64,000 nucleotides of DNA from Areca catechu. Lineage: Eukaryota > Streptophyta > Magnoliopsida > Arecales > Arecaceae. Below, in pieces: positions 45,236 through 57,300 of the stretch (positions are counted from its first letter, which is position 1; each line of letters opens with the position of its first letter). Location: positions 34,518,449 through 34,582,448 of the forward strand of contig CM038052.1 in the NCBI GenBank assembly GCA_021397845.1. The letters run 5' to 3'. The notes under the pieces are model-generated. The model was given only the letters and a program-made list of their open reading frames with translations. It searched no databases and had not been told where the DNA came from. The position numbers and the translations under genes are program-made.

Positions 45236-47100
45236 ATGGCACCTAAGAGAGCTGTCGAAAAATGCTCTCAAAGGACTTTTCCCACTGCTGAGACAGAAAG
45301 AAGGACAAAGCATCGATAAGAAGAGCTGACTCAAGCAGTGGAAAGAGAAGAACAAAGGGAAGAAGAAGAAAGAGGACCTGTTGCTGCCACCACCTCTCCA
45401 AGGCAAGTAATTTTCATGTCCAATCGCCTGGTTACCAGTGGTAGAAGAATTATTTTCACTTTTCTGAAAGAATTAGGGCTAAAAATTGGAGATTCCATTG
45501 AAGAATTGGGGTGGGGATTCCTTTGTTCAGTAAATGTGCCTACTTACCCAACATTAGTGAGAGCATTCTATGAAAATTTGAGGCTTGAAGCCAATCATAT
45601 AGGATCCACAGTGAAAGAAAAGAGGATAATTGTCACTGAAGAGAGACTAAGCAGCCTGCTAGAAATGCCGGCAGAAGGGTCAAAGCATTTGGTACTAAAG
45701 GACCGAGAGAAAATCCTAAGAACCATACTGAATAGAGAAGACATTACTGGGGTTGGAACAGTCATGGCAAACACTCTCTCACTGAAATTGAGGTTGCTCT
45801 ACAATTTTATCAGTCGGATCTTTCTTCCGAGGACAGGAAGATTCGATTAGGTTAGCGAGAGAGAAGCAGTTAGAAAGGTTAAAGCTTGTTTGCCATATGG
45901 CATGGTACTAACACTGCTATTCGAAGCCTCCATAATCAACCTTGAAGGAGAAGATGGAAGACCTCTTCATCATACTGATACTTATTCCTCAAAGACTTTA
46001 CAGCGCATGGGTTATGAATTTAGTGGAGGATTCTGGAAAAGGAAAGGGTCTGATGCAAGAGCCATAGGAGCTTATAGCACAGAGGATGATGATGATGATG
46101 AGAGTGCAGAAATACCTAGAGAGATCACTTCTGATACTGCTGCACCCTCTACATTGGAGCCTTCGGAGCATGTCATTGATGTACCTATTACTGAGCTGTT
46201 GCACTTGAGCCAGCTGCACATGAGGCTGTGGAGACTATGCCTACTGAGGAGGGGAGTCCTAGGATCTCTCCTTCACCTGCTTCTCCATGTATACCTTCAT
46301 CTCCATTAGTTCCACCTGCTCCATCAATTTCAGAATCTATTCCAAGACCATCTACTATTTCTATTACAATGACTCAGGAGTTCATTGCCGAGCAAATAAA
46401 AGGACTTGCAGATACACTGACCTGCTCTTTGACTAGTATATTTGGTGAGCTTCGCCAGTCAGTGGACACTAGATTAGAGCTGCTCAGCACTGAGGTCAGA
46501 GAGCTACGCACTAGAGTTGACTCACTTGAGTCATTTAGACCTGCTCTTAGCTGGACCACAGCCCCTAGCAGCTACACTCCAATCTGCCTCTGAAACTATA
46601 AAAAGATCAGTTGAACAAAGCATAAAAGAATTCAGAACAGAGCTGAGGGAGTTAAGATTCAGAATGAAAGGTATGGAATAAGGCAAAAGAATGGAGGAGG
46701 ACTACACCAAGGGCATAGGGATCCTTAGGTCTGAGTTCGGAAGACTTAAAGGTTCTGCTGAAGCATTTGTGAATGCCTAAGCTGCTGAACTAATTGCATT
46801 GAACACTGAGGTGAAGAAGCTAAATGAAAAGATAGATACAATTGAATTTAAACTTGATCAGCTCTCCACCACTGTCATTTTATCATTTGCCTCTCCTAGA
46901 CCTTGGCCTGTACCTAGACCTCAACCGGGACCTACCTCTACTCTACACCCTAGGCAACCAGCTCCTCATCTTAGGCCCCAGGATTCTGAGCCATAGTATA
47001 TGGACCCAATAGCCTCAATGCCATCTTTTGGACCATCTTTTGTACCACCTTTTGGGCCATCCACTAGTACTAAGGTAGATATACCTAGTGATAGTGAATA
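45236..47100 (+). pseudogene. Element E second ORF (plant transposon protein type)
   Basis: It starts at ATG 45236 (MAPKRAVEK) and after a stop continues with FMSNRLVTSGRRIIFTFLKE, NVPTYPTLVRAFYENLRLEA, VKEKRIIVTEERLSSLLEMP and LRLLYNFISRIFLPRTGRFD (45338-45850). Then come MPYGMVLTLLFEASIINLEG, an acidic linker, a Pro/Ser-rich stretch and coiled segments to about 46996. The core text belongs to the 'putative plant transposon protein' domain often found downstream of pol in SIRE-like elements. It is not a recognisable envelope. Frame changes interrupt it. Function unknown. Confidence 0.78.
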
Positions 47101-47499
47101 GACTTTTAAATCTCAATCTTTTGTAATTTGTAATGAAAGTTTTATGAATGAAATGAATACATTTTTGGCATATATTATGTGTATGAATTGGCTTGTGCAA
47201 TACTCTCAAAATGAATTTTAATTAGAATATTAAAGTTGAGAAGAGAAAGTAAAATTATCTCAAACAAATATTATCAACTTTCTCTTTCTATTATAAAAAT
47301 TAAGCTTTGAAAAATCAATTAAACACCTTTTTGATTGCTGACAAAAAGGGGAAGAATGTTTAGAAATCACGAAAAAGAAAGAAAGTAAAAGAGAGAATAA
47401 ATATGAAATAAAAAGAAAAAAAACTTGTTGAAACTCACCTTTAGTTCATGCTCTATGCTCTCAAAACTTGCAAACTTACCTTGAAGATCTTAAAGCATT

Positions 47500-47700
47500 A
47501 ACTCTGATACATTTCTGATACTTTGCAAATTGAGCCTTAATACTTTGCATACATTAATAGCTATGATGCTTTGTGAAAGTGCTAGTCTTAACACTCTGAT
47601 ACATATAAAAGCACTGACACTGATACTGTATAGTTTGTTTTTCATAAAAAGCTCTGATACTTACTTGCAAATACAATTAGCTCTGATACATGTTAATGCT
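47500..47700 (+). repeat. Element E GCTCTGATAC motif cluster before the 3' LTR
   Basis: GCTCTGATAC occurs exactly at 47651-47660 and 47680-47689; CTCTGATAC also at 47512 and 47594; near copies (TTCTGATAC, CACTGATAC) lie between. It is the exact reverse complement of 10 bases of the element's own PBS at 42717-42728. The cluster lies 80-270 bases before the polypurine tract. Confidence 0.85.
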
Positions 47701-47780
47701 CACTTTTAAATTCAGTTATACATGTAATTATAAATAATTTTTCATTCCCAGTATTTTGTCATCATCAAAAAGGGAGAGAT

Positions 47781-49467
47781 TATTGACCCCATAAGTGATT
47801 TTGATGATAACCAAATATTGGAGCATGCATTTATTTTACTAACAACTCTTCGAGTATGTTACAAGTTTTTGTAGGATGATTCTAACACTCAATTACAACT
47901 CCTACATCCTTAGTTTTGAAATGAGTTGTGTTGTAAGTGATTCATGTAAAGAAGAATCCAAAGAAAAGGTTAAGTAAAAATCATGAAAATGGGTTACTTC
48001 TAGATATGTTTCAAGCTTAAAATTCCTTAGAAATATGGTTAGAAGAGTTCGAAGGCATCTTGAGACCTTGAAGACTTGCTGGATGATTTACGGAGATAAA
48101 CTGATAATTCACTGAAGAATTCATTCGAGCCGACTCGAAGAGAAGAGAGCCGACTCTAACACATGGCACGCATGAAGATTTCTGGCATGCAGATATCCGA
48201 GCCGACTCTAAGGGACCTGAAGTGACTCGTCCATAGTACCATTTTCTGAATCAGACAGGCGAGCTGACCCAAAGGAAGTCCGAGTTGACTCTATCATTCA
48301 GTCAGATATCCGAGTCAATCCTTCAGAAGTTCGAGCCAACTCCTCCAGAGTCCAGAAAAAGAGTTCTAAGTGAACAGCCAACCGAGCCGACTTTAATAAA
48401 AAAGAGTCGACTCTTCCAGACTGGATTTCTAAATACCTGTGAATCCGAGCCGACTCGAAGTAAGGCGAGCCGACTCTTCTAGAGTAAGGAATCAAGCTAC
48501 TGAGAAACCTAATCGACTTAATTGAAGAAAGCTGACTAGACCAGAACTATTCTGTGGATCCGAGCCGACTCGAGTAGATCTGAGCCGGCTCGAAGATCGA
48601 TTTCAGGCCTATAATGGCTACTCTAGAACTTAGAATTTGAATCCAAAAAGTGCTCCAATGGTCAAATATCACATCCCAATGGTTTACAATGACTAAAATC
48701 ATCTAAGAAGAGTACAAGACTATATATTTGAGGGATTTGAACTACTTTAAAAAAAAAAAAAGGAATGAATATGTAATGCTTACTTGAGCTTGTGAGCAAG
48801 CGAGCACTGAAGATCATTCAAGATAGTCTTCAAGTCTTCACCAACTCACATCTGAAGCTTGAAGCATTTATTGAAGAAGTTGAAGAAGCCAACCAAGTGC
48901 ATTGAAGTGCAATCAATTGGGCTTCTCTTGAGCTGCATCGGCAACCATCCGACAAAATTTGTTTATCATTCTGTTGCTTTCTCTTTACAATTCTTTTTGA
49001 ATTGTTGGGTTATTGGTGAGCCCGGTTTAAAAACCAAATAGGTTCTTGGTTAGCCTGTATTAAAACCAAGTGTTAGATTCTTGATGATCCTGTTAAAACC
49101 AAGTATTGGATTCTTGGTGATCTTGTTAAAATCAAGTGTTGGATTTCTTTGGTGAGCCTGGTTTAAAAACCAAAGTATAGAAGTTTGGATTGTGAGCTTT
49201 TTAAAATAATCCGACTGTATTCCAATGGAGGATATAGTGGAAATCCTAAGTGGTAGTCTTGGATAATGGATGTAGGAGCTGGGTTGCTCCGAACCACTAT
49301 AAAATTTCTTGTATTTATGTTGTGCATCCTTTTTATATCTTACTTCTGCTTTTAATTATTTCAATCATAGCACTTAACACTTCAAAGGATTTTCAAAGAG
49401 CACATAATTGCTTAAACTTTTTAAATTTCCAATTTACCCCCCTCTTAGGAAAGCCACCTAGGCAACA
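47781..49467 (+). repeat. 3' LTR of element E
   Basis: It matches the 5' LTR throughout, with a few percent substitutions and small indels (A-run shortened near 48750). The polypurine tract AAAAAGGGAGAGA ends just before it. Confidence 0.95.
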
Positions 49468-49472
49468 GAAAG

Positions 49473-49977
49473 AATGTTAGCTTGTACATTTATAATTCCA
49501 TCTACATTACTCTTTTCAAGCACAGTCCTCAAAGTCTTTTGCTTATCTTTGATATTTAAAATATACTTCCCAACTCTAGGTAACTGTAAAACCCTGCTTA
49601 GTCTAGCTTTATCAACTGAAATTGTATTCCCTTTTACTTAGAGAGTATTTGATTTGCTCCAAGTGTGAGATGCTCAAAAAATGTTTTAACTAGTGTGTGG
49701 TAAGTAGGAATGTCCAGTGAACAAAAATATTTCCAACCCTGAGTTTCAATCCAATCTCCAATCTGAAACCCTTGATTTTCAAGAAAAGTAAAATCTATTT
49801 TTCTTCCTAAAGTGACTGGACGATTACCATTAAGATTATTTGCCTCTATGGAACTTGATATTCTTGGGGATCCTCATGAGTCGGCTCATCCTCCCTCCTT
49901 TTTTATCTCCTCTCGGCTTGAACCGTGTTAGGTGCCACCCGCTTGGATCTCTTGGCCATAGCTCTCTTGGGTGCCAT
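49473..49977 (-). pseudogene. Element F second ORF, N-terminal part
   Basis: The - strand ATG is at 49977 (MAPKRAMAKRSKRVAPNTVQ). After stops the readable blocks are RVSDWRLD, LEIFLFTGHSYLPH and KGNTISVDKARLSRVLQLPR, then KTLRTVLEKSNVDGIINVQA up to the element E insertion. It continues at 41026. The first residues match the E copy (MAPKRA). Confidence 0.8.
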
Positions 49978-50319
49978 AGGATCAAGATCTAAGGGAAAAT
50001 GGAAGGGTTGAGTGGTCCCAAAGTTTAAAGTGGAAAGTGGTCCCCTAGAGTTCGGTTTCAATAATGAATGGGAAAGTGAAATGAAATTTTTAGGGCAATT
50101 GGCTCTTATGTAGGCCCGCTGTTCAAGTCGGCTTGGCCAAAGGATTTTCCTACTCGAGTCGGCTCGAGCAAAAATAGAGAAAAAGGGCCTGAAATTCAGG
50201 AAAATGATTTTTGCTTCTAGAAAATACTAAAATGGGTGTGTATCTAGCTTAGATAAGTGATGGGGGTTCTCTAGATAATTTTTCCTTAATTTTTGAAGAA
50301 ATTAAGTTAAAATTCTAAA

Positions 50320-51890
50320 AAGGATCACAAAGGCCTAATTCTCCTCTAATCATTTAAAATCTATCCTCATTAAGTGGTTTGGTAAAGATGTCAACCAATT
50401 ATTTTTCAGTACAAATGAATTCAAGTTCAATATCACTATTTTGAACATGATCTTTAATGAAATGATGTCTAATTTCAATATGTTTAGTTCTTAAATGCTG
50501 AATAGAATTCTTTGTTAAGTTAATAGCACTTGTATTATCACATTTGATTGAGATTTTAGATTGAATAACACCATAATCTTCTAGTTGTTGCTTAATCCAT
50601 AACACTTGAGCACAACAACTCCTTGCAGCCATATACTCTGCCTCAGCAGTAGATAGTGCCACGGAGTTTTGCTTCTTACTATACCATGAGATTAAGCTCA
50701 ATCCTAGAAATTGATATGTTCCACTAGTACTCTTTCTATCAATTCTACAACCACCATAATCAGCATCAGAATAATCAATTAAATTTAAAGATAAAGGTTT
50801 AGAATACCATAAACCTAAGTTTGATGTACCTTTAAGATAATTTTGATTCTTTTAACAGCAAGTATGTGTGACTCTTTATGATTAGATTGAAATCTTGCAC
50901 ATATACAAACACTAAATAGTATATCATGTCTACTTGCAGTTAAATAAAGTAAAGATCCGATCATACCTCGATATAGGTTTTAATCAATCTTGTTACCTTC
51001 CTCATCTTTGTCAAGTTTGTAGGTTGGGCTCATGGGTGTGCCAATTTTTTTTACAGATTCCATCTCAAACTTTTTCAATAGTTCTTTGATGTACTTTGTT
51101 TGATTGATGAATATGCCTTCCTTTGTTTGTTTGATTTGTAATCTAAGGAAGAAAGTGAGTTCACCCATCATGCTCATTTCAAATTCTTCCTACATCAACT
51201 TGGCAACTTCTTGACATAAAGTTTCATTAGTTGCACCAAAGATTATATCATCAACATATATCTGTACAACTAACAATTCATCATTTTTTCTTTTGATAAA
51301 CAAAGTTGTATCTACTTTACTTCTTTTGAAATCTTTTTTTAAAAAAAATTGCTCAACCTCTCATACTATGCTCTAGGTATTTGTTTCAAACCATATAAAG
51401 CTTTGTTTAGTTTGAAAACATAATTTGGAAAAGAGTGATTTTCAAATCCGAGAGGTTGTTCTACAAAAACTTCTTCAATGTAGCCATTTTAAAAAGTACT
51501 TTTTACATCCATTTGAAAAAGTTTAAATTCCATGTGACATTCAAATGCAAGTAAGAGTCTAATGGCTTCTAATCTTGCTACAGGTGCATAAGTTTCATCA
51601 AAATCTATTCCTTCCTCTTGGTTATATCCTTTAGCAACTAATATAGTTTTGTTTCTAACTGCATTACCTTTGTCATCTAATTTATTTCTAAAAACCCATT
51701 TTGAACCTATAATAGAATGTTCCTTAGGTCTAGCTACTAAGGTCCATACATTATTTCTTTCAAATTGATTAAGTTCTTCATACATAGCCATCATCCAATA
51801 TGGATCATTTTCAACTTCTTCTATGCAGTTAGGTTCAACTTCTGAAATAAATGCTAAGTAATCAAAAGTGTCTCTAAAAGATGACATAGT
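50320..51890 (-). pseudogene. Element F RT and RNase H
   Basis: On the - strand from 51887: WMMAMYEELNQFERNNVWTL, HSIIGSKWVFRNKLDDKGN, KGYNQEEGIDFDETYAPVAR and FQMDVKSTF (RT fingers/palm, with the first catalytic Asp in QMDV). Then YVDD near 51255, LTFFLRLQIKQTKEGIFIN, and RNase H at 50701-50399 (ALSTAEAEYMAARSCCAQVL; KHIEIRHHFIKDHV). Several stops and frame changes are present. Confidence 0.92.
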
Positions 51891-52044
51891 TCTTATTCCT
51901 TATGAGGGATCACCAATAATTAATAATTTAGGGTGAGAATGTGCATACCTCCTATCCTTTGGTAGCTCATCATATTCTGTGCTTGCCTTTTCTTTTCTTG
52001 ATCAACTTGCTTTTCCTTTAAGCTTAAGTCATTCACTCCATCAT

Positions 52045-53113
52045 TCAGGGAACCTGCATCATTATCAATATACTCTTCTTTTTTGAAGATATGAGGTTAG
52101 ACTCATCGAAAATAATATGAATTGATTCTTCAATAGTTAAAGTTCTTTTGTTGTAAACTCTATATGCTTTACTAGTAGTTGAATATCCAAGAAATATTCC
52201 TTGATCAGATTTTGTATCAAATTTATCTAAGTTATCTTTTTCATTGTTTAAGATATAGCATTTACATCCAAAAACATGAAAGTAATGAATATTTGGTTTT
52301 CTATTATTCCAAAGCTCGTAGGGGATTTTCTTTAAAATTGGTCTAATTAAAACATGATTTAATATATAGCATGCAGTGTTCACAGCTTCTGTCCAAAAGT
52401 ATCTTGAAAAATTGCTTTCACACAACATGGTTTGAGCCATCTCTTTCAATGTTGTATTTTTCCTTTCCACAATACCATTTTATTATGGTATTCTAGGAGC
52501 TAAAAAGTTATGATCAATGCTATATTTAGTACAAAATTCTTCAAAATATTGGTTTTTGAATTCAGTACCATAATCACTTCTAATTGAAACAATTGAAAGA
52601 TTTTTTTGATTTGAAATATTTTTATAAAATTTTTAAAAAACTTTAAAAGATTCATCTTTGTATGTAAGAAATAAAATCCATGTAAATCGAAAAAAATCAT
52701 CTACTATCACAAGTCCATATTTCATACCTCCTAGGCTTGTGGTCCTGTTGGTCCAAATAAGTCAATGTGTAGCAACTCTAAGGGTCTTGATATTGAAACA
52801 ATATTTTTTGATTTAAAACTCTTCCTAGTTTGTTTACCATATTAACATGCATCACAAACATGATCAAAATCAACTTTAAATTTAGGTAAACCTCTAACTA
52901 AGTCTTTGAAAATTAATTTTGCTAATATATGCATGCTAGCATGATCCAATCTTCTATGCCAAAGTAAACTAGATTAATTGGTTTTAGCATTCAAAGTCAT
53001 TAGACTTATACTACTTGACATTTCTAAATCATTCAAATCTACAATATAAATATTTTCAAGTCTATGACCAATGAACCTAATGCTAGAATCAAGAGAGCTA
53101 GTTACTATATACA
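52045..53113 (-). pseudogene. Element F integrase
   Basis: The HHCC-like zinc-binding part and first core Asp are read in pieces at 52960-52740 (RFGHASMHILAKLIF-like text, CDAC, LLHIDLFGPTGP). The core glutamate segment begins at 52470 (MERKNTTLKEMAQTMLCESN) and continues EAVNTACYILNHVLIRPILK, YFHVFGCKCYILNN and FDTKSDQGIFLGYSTTSKAY. Frame breaks occur between 52500 and 52740. Confidence 0.88.
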
Positions 53114-54337
53114 TTAAATTTCAAATACAACTTTGAAGCCTTCATCACATAATTGACTAATACTCAATAAATTATGCTTCAATTTATCTACTAGTAATAT
53201 ATTTTCAATATAAGTAGAAGGGGTTATTTTGATCTTACCAATTTCAATGATTTTTTTCTTGACATTATCATCAAATGTAACCATTCCACCATCTTTCATT
53301 TCAAGGATGATGAATTGATCTTTATCATCCATCATATACCTTAAACAGCCGCTATCTAGATACCATCTCCTCTTTGAATTTTGGGCTGCAAGATATTCTT
53401 GCAAAATAATCAAGTTGAATATTTAGGTACCCAAGCTTTCTTGGATCCTTAAAGGTTAGTAACTATGGTTCCTTTAGGAATCCAAATATTTTTCACTTTA
53501 TTTTTATTCTTCCATCTCAGATTACATTCACAAGCATTATGTCCAACCCCATTACAACAAAAATAGATTACTTTTGGCTTTTGAAAAGAAATGGATGTTG
53601 AAAACTTTGATGCATAATGTTGTGGAGCTGAAAACTTGTTTGTATGCATTAAATTATATCCAATTCTAGCTTTATTATTAGAAATCCTTTAATTTTTCAA
53701 AATCAACTCAAGTTTGTTATAACTCAAAGTCAATTTGTCAACAAGAGGTTTGAGTCTATTCATTTCATTTTGCAAACTCTTATTCTTTTTAAAACACTCA
53801 TCTTTTCAGTTTGCAATACCTTACATTTTTAGAAACATCATTCAATTCTTTTTGTAATAGATTGTTCTTTTCAAAAATTTTATTTTTTTCTTTCAATAAT
53901 ATATCATAATTATTTTCATATATTTAATTTTCAAACCAACTTTCTTGTATTCAGTTAATAGTTTATAAAAGGCAGTATGTAATTCATCATAAGTAAATTC
54001 ATCAGTGGGTTTAGTTGATGTTACGTCATCTTCTAGATCCATTAGACATATGTTTGTCAACTTTGATGTCTTTTCCTCTTTATTTGTAGATTCATCGCTA
54101 TCGCTCCATGTAGCCATCATGGCTTTCTTCTTCTTCTTCTTATATCTCTTCTTCAATGTAGAACACTCTGAACGGTAGTGTCCCAGCTTCTTGCATTTAT
54201 AACATATGGGTTGTTGCTCATTTTCTTTATCCTTATCTTTCTCCTTCTCTTTACTTTGTTCACCTTTGCCAAGGTGCTTCCTTCAATATCTTGATTTCCT
54301 TCTACCCATAAATCTTCTGAATCTCCTCATGACTAGG
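53114..54337 (-). pseudogene. Element F gag C-terminus and protease
   Basis: On the - strand from 54337: RRFRRFMG, then a zinc knuckle CYKCKKLGHYRSEC (about 54215-54170), a Lys-rich stretch with DSDESTNKEEKTSK, DEFTYDELHTAFYKLLTEYK, and a coiled region. A second zinc-finger-like CCNGVGHNACEC lies at about 53550. The protease motif RRWYLDSGCLRYM and the pre-integrase text LVDKLKHNLLSISQLCDEGF follow (53413-53114). The start of gag is missing because the copy is cut at 54337 by array G. Confidence 0.85.
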
Positions 54338-54370
54338 TACTACTAGAAAAGGGTGATTTACCGAGGGATT
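54335..54370 (+). mobile_element. Candidate CACTA-type left terminus of element G
   Basis: TACTACTAGAAAAGGG starts within the disrupted gag of element F and is followed by ACCGAGGGAT. CACTA elements commonly begin CACTACTAGAAAA, so this is one base away from a canonical end. No matching right end was found in the window, so assignment is tentative. Confidence 0.45.
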
Positions 54371-57300
54371 TTACTGAGAAAAAAAATTTCTCGCAGTTCC
54401 GAGGGATCTTCCAACAAAAAAAAATTAACTGTAAAATTTTTCGAGAAAAAAAGTTTTCTCGGGAAATCCCTCGCAAATTATTTTTGCGAGAGATTTTTCA
54501 AGGAATCTTTTTATCAAAATTTGGTTTTTAGTAAACAAATTTCCAATAAAGAAATTCCTCTCAAAATCTCTCGAAAATTAATTTTGTGAGGAATTTTTTG
54601 AGAGATTTATTTTTTATAAATAAGCTCTTAGTAGAAATTTTCTAAGAAAAAAAGTTTTCTCAGAAAATCTCTTGCACATTATTTTTGCGAGAGATTTTTT
54701 CATCATAATTTGGTTCTTAGTAAAAAAATTCTCAATAAAAATATTCCTCGCAAAATCCCTTGAAAATTTTTTTGTGAGGGATTTTTCAAGAGATTTGTTC
54801 CTTATTAATGAGCTCTTAGTATAAATTTTCAAAAAAAAGTTTTCTCAGAAAATCCCTCGCAAATTACTTTTACGAGATATTTTCCAAGGAACCTTTTCAT
54901 CATAATTTGATTTGTAGTGAAAAAAGTTTTAATAAAATAATTTATCACAAAATCCCTCAGAAATTAATTTTGTAAGAGATTTTTTGAGGGATTTATTCCT
55001 AATAAATGAGCTCTTAGTAAAAATTTTCTGACAAAAAAAGTTTTCTCAGAAAATCCCTCATAAATTATTTTTGCAAGAGATTTTTCGAGAAATTTTTCAT
55101 CATAATTTGGTTCTTAGTAAAAAAAAAAATTTAAAAAAAAATTCCTCACAAAATCCCTCAAAAGTTTTCTTTGTGAGGGAGTTTTTGAGGGATTTGTTCC
55201 TTATTAATGAGCCCTTAGAAGAAATTTTCAAAAAAAAGTTTTCTCAAAAAATCCCTCGCAAATTATTTTTGCAAGAGATTTTTTGAGAAACCTTTTCATC
55301 ATAATTTGGTTCTTAGTAAAAAAATTTTCAAATAAAAAAATTTCTTGCAAAATCCCTCAGAAATTTATTTTATGAGGGATTTTCTAAGGGATTTATTCCT
55401 TATAAATAAGCTCTTAGTAGAAATTTTTTGAGAAAAAAAGTTTTCTCGAAAAATCCCTCATACAATATTTTTGTGAGAGATTTTTTCATCATAATTGCAT
55501 TCTTAGTAAAAAAAAATTCAAATAAAAAAATTCCTTGCAAAATTTCTCGAAAATTTTTTTTGTTAAAGATTTTTGAGGGATTTGTTCCTTATTAATGAAC
55601 TCTTAGTAGAAATTTTTTAAAAAAAGTTTTCTCAGGAAATCTTTCGTAAATTATTTTTATGAGAGATTTTTCGTGGAACCTTTTCATCATAATTGGGTTC
55701 TTAGTAAAAAAAAAACTAAATAAAAAAATTTCTTGCAAAATCCCTCGAAAATTAATTTTGTGAGAGATTTTCTAAGAGATTTATTTCTTATGAATGAGCT
55801 CTCAATAGAAATTTTTCGAGAAAAAAAGTTTTCTCGAAAAATCCTTCGCACAATATTTTTGCAAGAGATTTTTCCAGGGATCTTTTCATCATAATTGCAT
55901 TCTTAGTAAAAAAATTTTAAAAAATATCCTCGCAAAATCCCTTGAAAACTTTTTTTGTGAAAAATTTTTTGAGGGATTTGTTCTTTATTAATAAGCACTT
56001 AGTAGAAATTTTCAAAAAAAAAGTTTTCTCGAAAATTTTTTTGTAAATTACTTTTACGAGAGATTTTCCGATGAACCTTTTCATCATAATTGGATTTGTA
56101 GTAAAAAAAAATTTAATAAAACAATTCATCGCAAAATCTCTCGGAAATTAATTTTGTGAGGAATTTTTCAAGAAATTTATTTCTTATAAATGAGCTCTTA
56201 GTAGAAATTTTTTGACAAAAAAAGTTTTCTTGAAAAATTCCTCGTAAATTACTTTTACGAGAGATTTTCTGAGGGATCTTTTCATCATAATTGGGTTCTT
56301 AGTAAAAAAATTTAAATAAAAAAATTCTTCATAATTCTTTCAAAAATTATTTTTGTGGGAGATTTTCGAAAGATTTATTCCATATAAATGAGTTCTTAGT
56401 ACAAATTTTTGAGAAAAAATTTTCTCGAAAAATCTCTCATAAATTATTTTTGTGAGAGATTTTCTAAAGAATCTTTTCATCATAATTGGGTTCTTTGTAA
56501 AAAAATTTTAATAAAAAATTCCTCACAAAATCCCTTGGAAATTAATTTTGCAAGAGATTTTCTGAGAGATTTATTCCTTATAAATGAGCTCTTAGTATAA
56601 ATTTTCTAAGAAAAAAAGTTTTCTCGAAAAATCTCTCGTAAATTATTTTTATGAGAGATTTTTCGAAGGATCTTTTCATCATAATTGGGTTCTTAGTAAA
56701 AAAAATTGAATAAAAAAATTTCTCATAAAATCTCTCAAAATTAATTTTGTGAGGAATTTTCTGAGAAATTTATTCCTTATAAATGAGCTCTTAGTAGAAA
56801 TTTTCTACAAAAAAAAAGTTTTCTCGGAAAATCTCTTGTATATTATTTTTGCGAGAGATTTTTTGAGAGATCTTTTCATCATAATTGGGTTCTTAGTAAA
56901 AAAAAATTAATAAAAAATTTTTCATAAAATTTCTCAAAAATTAATATTGTGGGAGATTTTTTGAGAGATTTTTTTTATAAATGAGCTCTTAGTATAAATT
57001 TTCTAATAAAAAAATTCTTTCAAAAATCCCTCATAAATTATTTTTGTGACAGATTTTTCAAGGAGTTTTTTCATCATAATTGGGTTCTTAGTAGAAAAAA
57101 ATTTAATAAAAACTTTTCCAAAAGAATCTTGGAAATTAATTTTATGGAGGATTTTTTGAAGGATTTATTCCTTATTAATGAGCTCGTAGTGAAAATTTTT
57201 TAGTGAAAAATTTTCTTGAAAAATCTCTCATAAATTATTTTGTGAAAGATTTTTTAAGGGATCTTTTCATCATAATTTGGTTCTTAGTAAAAAAATTTAA

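Larger units (their letters stand above)
41032..49467 (+). mobile_element. Element E: Ty1/copia (SIRE/Maximus type), internally deleted, nested in F
   Basis: Its LTRs are 41032-42714 and 47781-49467 (1683 and 1687 bp), very similar by eye. The target duplication is GAAAG (41027-41031 and 49468-49472). A PBS TGGTATCAGAGC is at 42717-42728 and a polypurine run AAAAAGGGAGAGA precedes the 3' LTR. LTR termini are TGTTG-type/CAACA with one base changed at each start. Internal coding is gag, then C-terminal RT and RNase H, then the second ORF. Protease, integrase and the RT N-terminus are deleted. It interrupts the second ORF of element F. Confidence 0.95.
37806..54337 (-). mobile_element. Element F: Ty1/copia (SIRE/Maximus type), interrupted by E and truncated by array G
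   Basis: In - strand sense: gag, protease, integrase, RT and RNase H (54337-50320), a second ORF (49977-49473 and 41026-about 39960), a motif-rich 3' region, polypurine tract AAAAAGGAGGAGAT and the 3' LTR (39125-37806; TGTTGATCCC...GGGCAACA). The 5' LTR and the start of gag lie beyond 54337 and are not seen in the window. The layout (extra ORF after RNase H, long LTR, PPT after CATCATCAAAAAGG) matches SIRE/Maximus copia elements. Frameshifts and stops throughout make it inactive. Confidence 0.9.

Noticed and set aside
45236..47100. Retroviral envelope gene in copia element E
   Set aside because: There is no signal peptide, fusion peptide or membrane anchor pattern; the core text matches the plant transposon protein domain instead.
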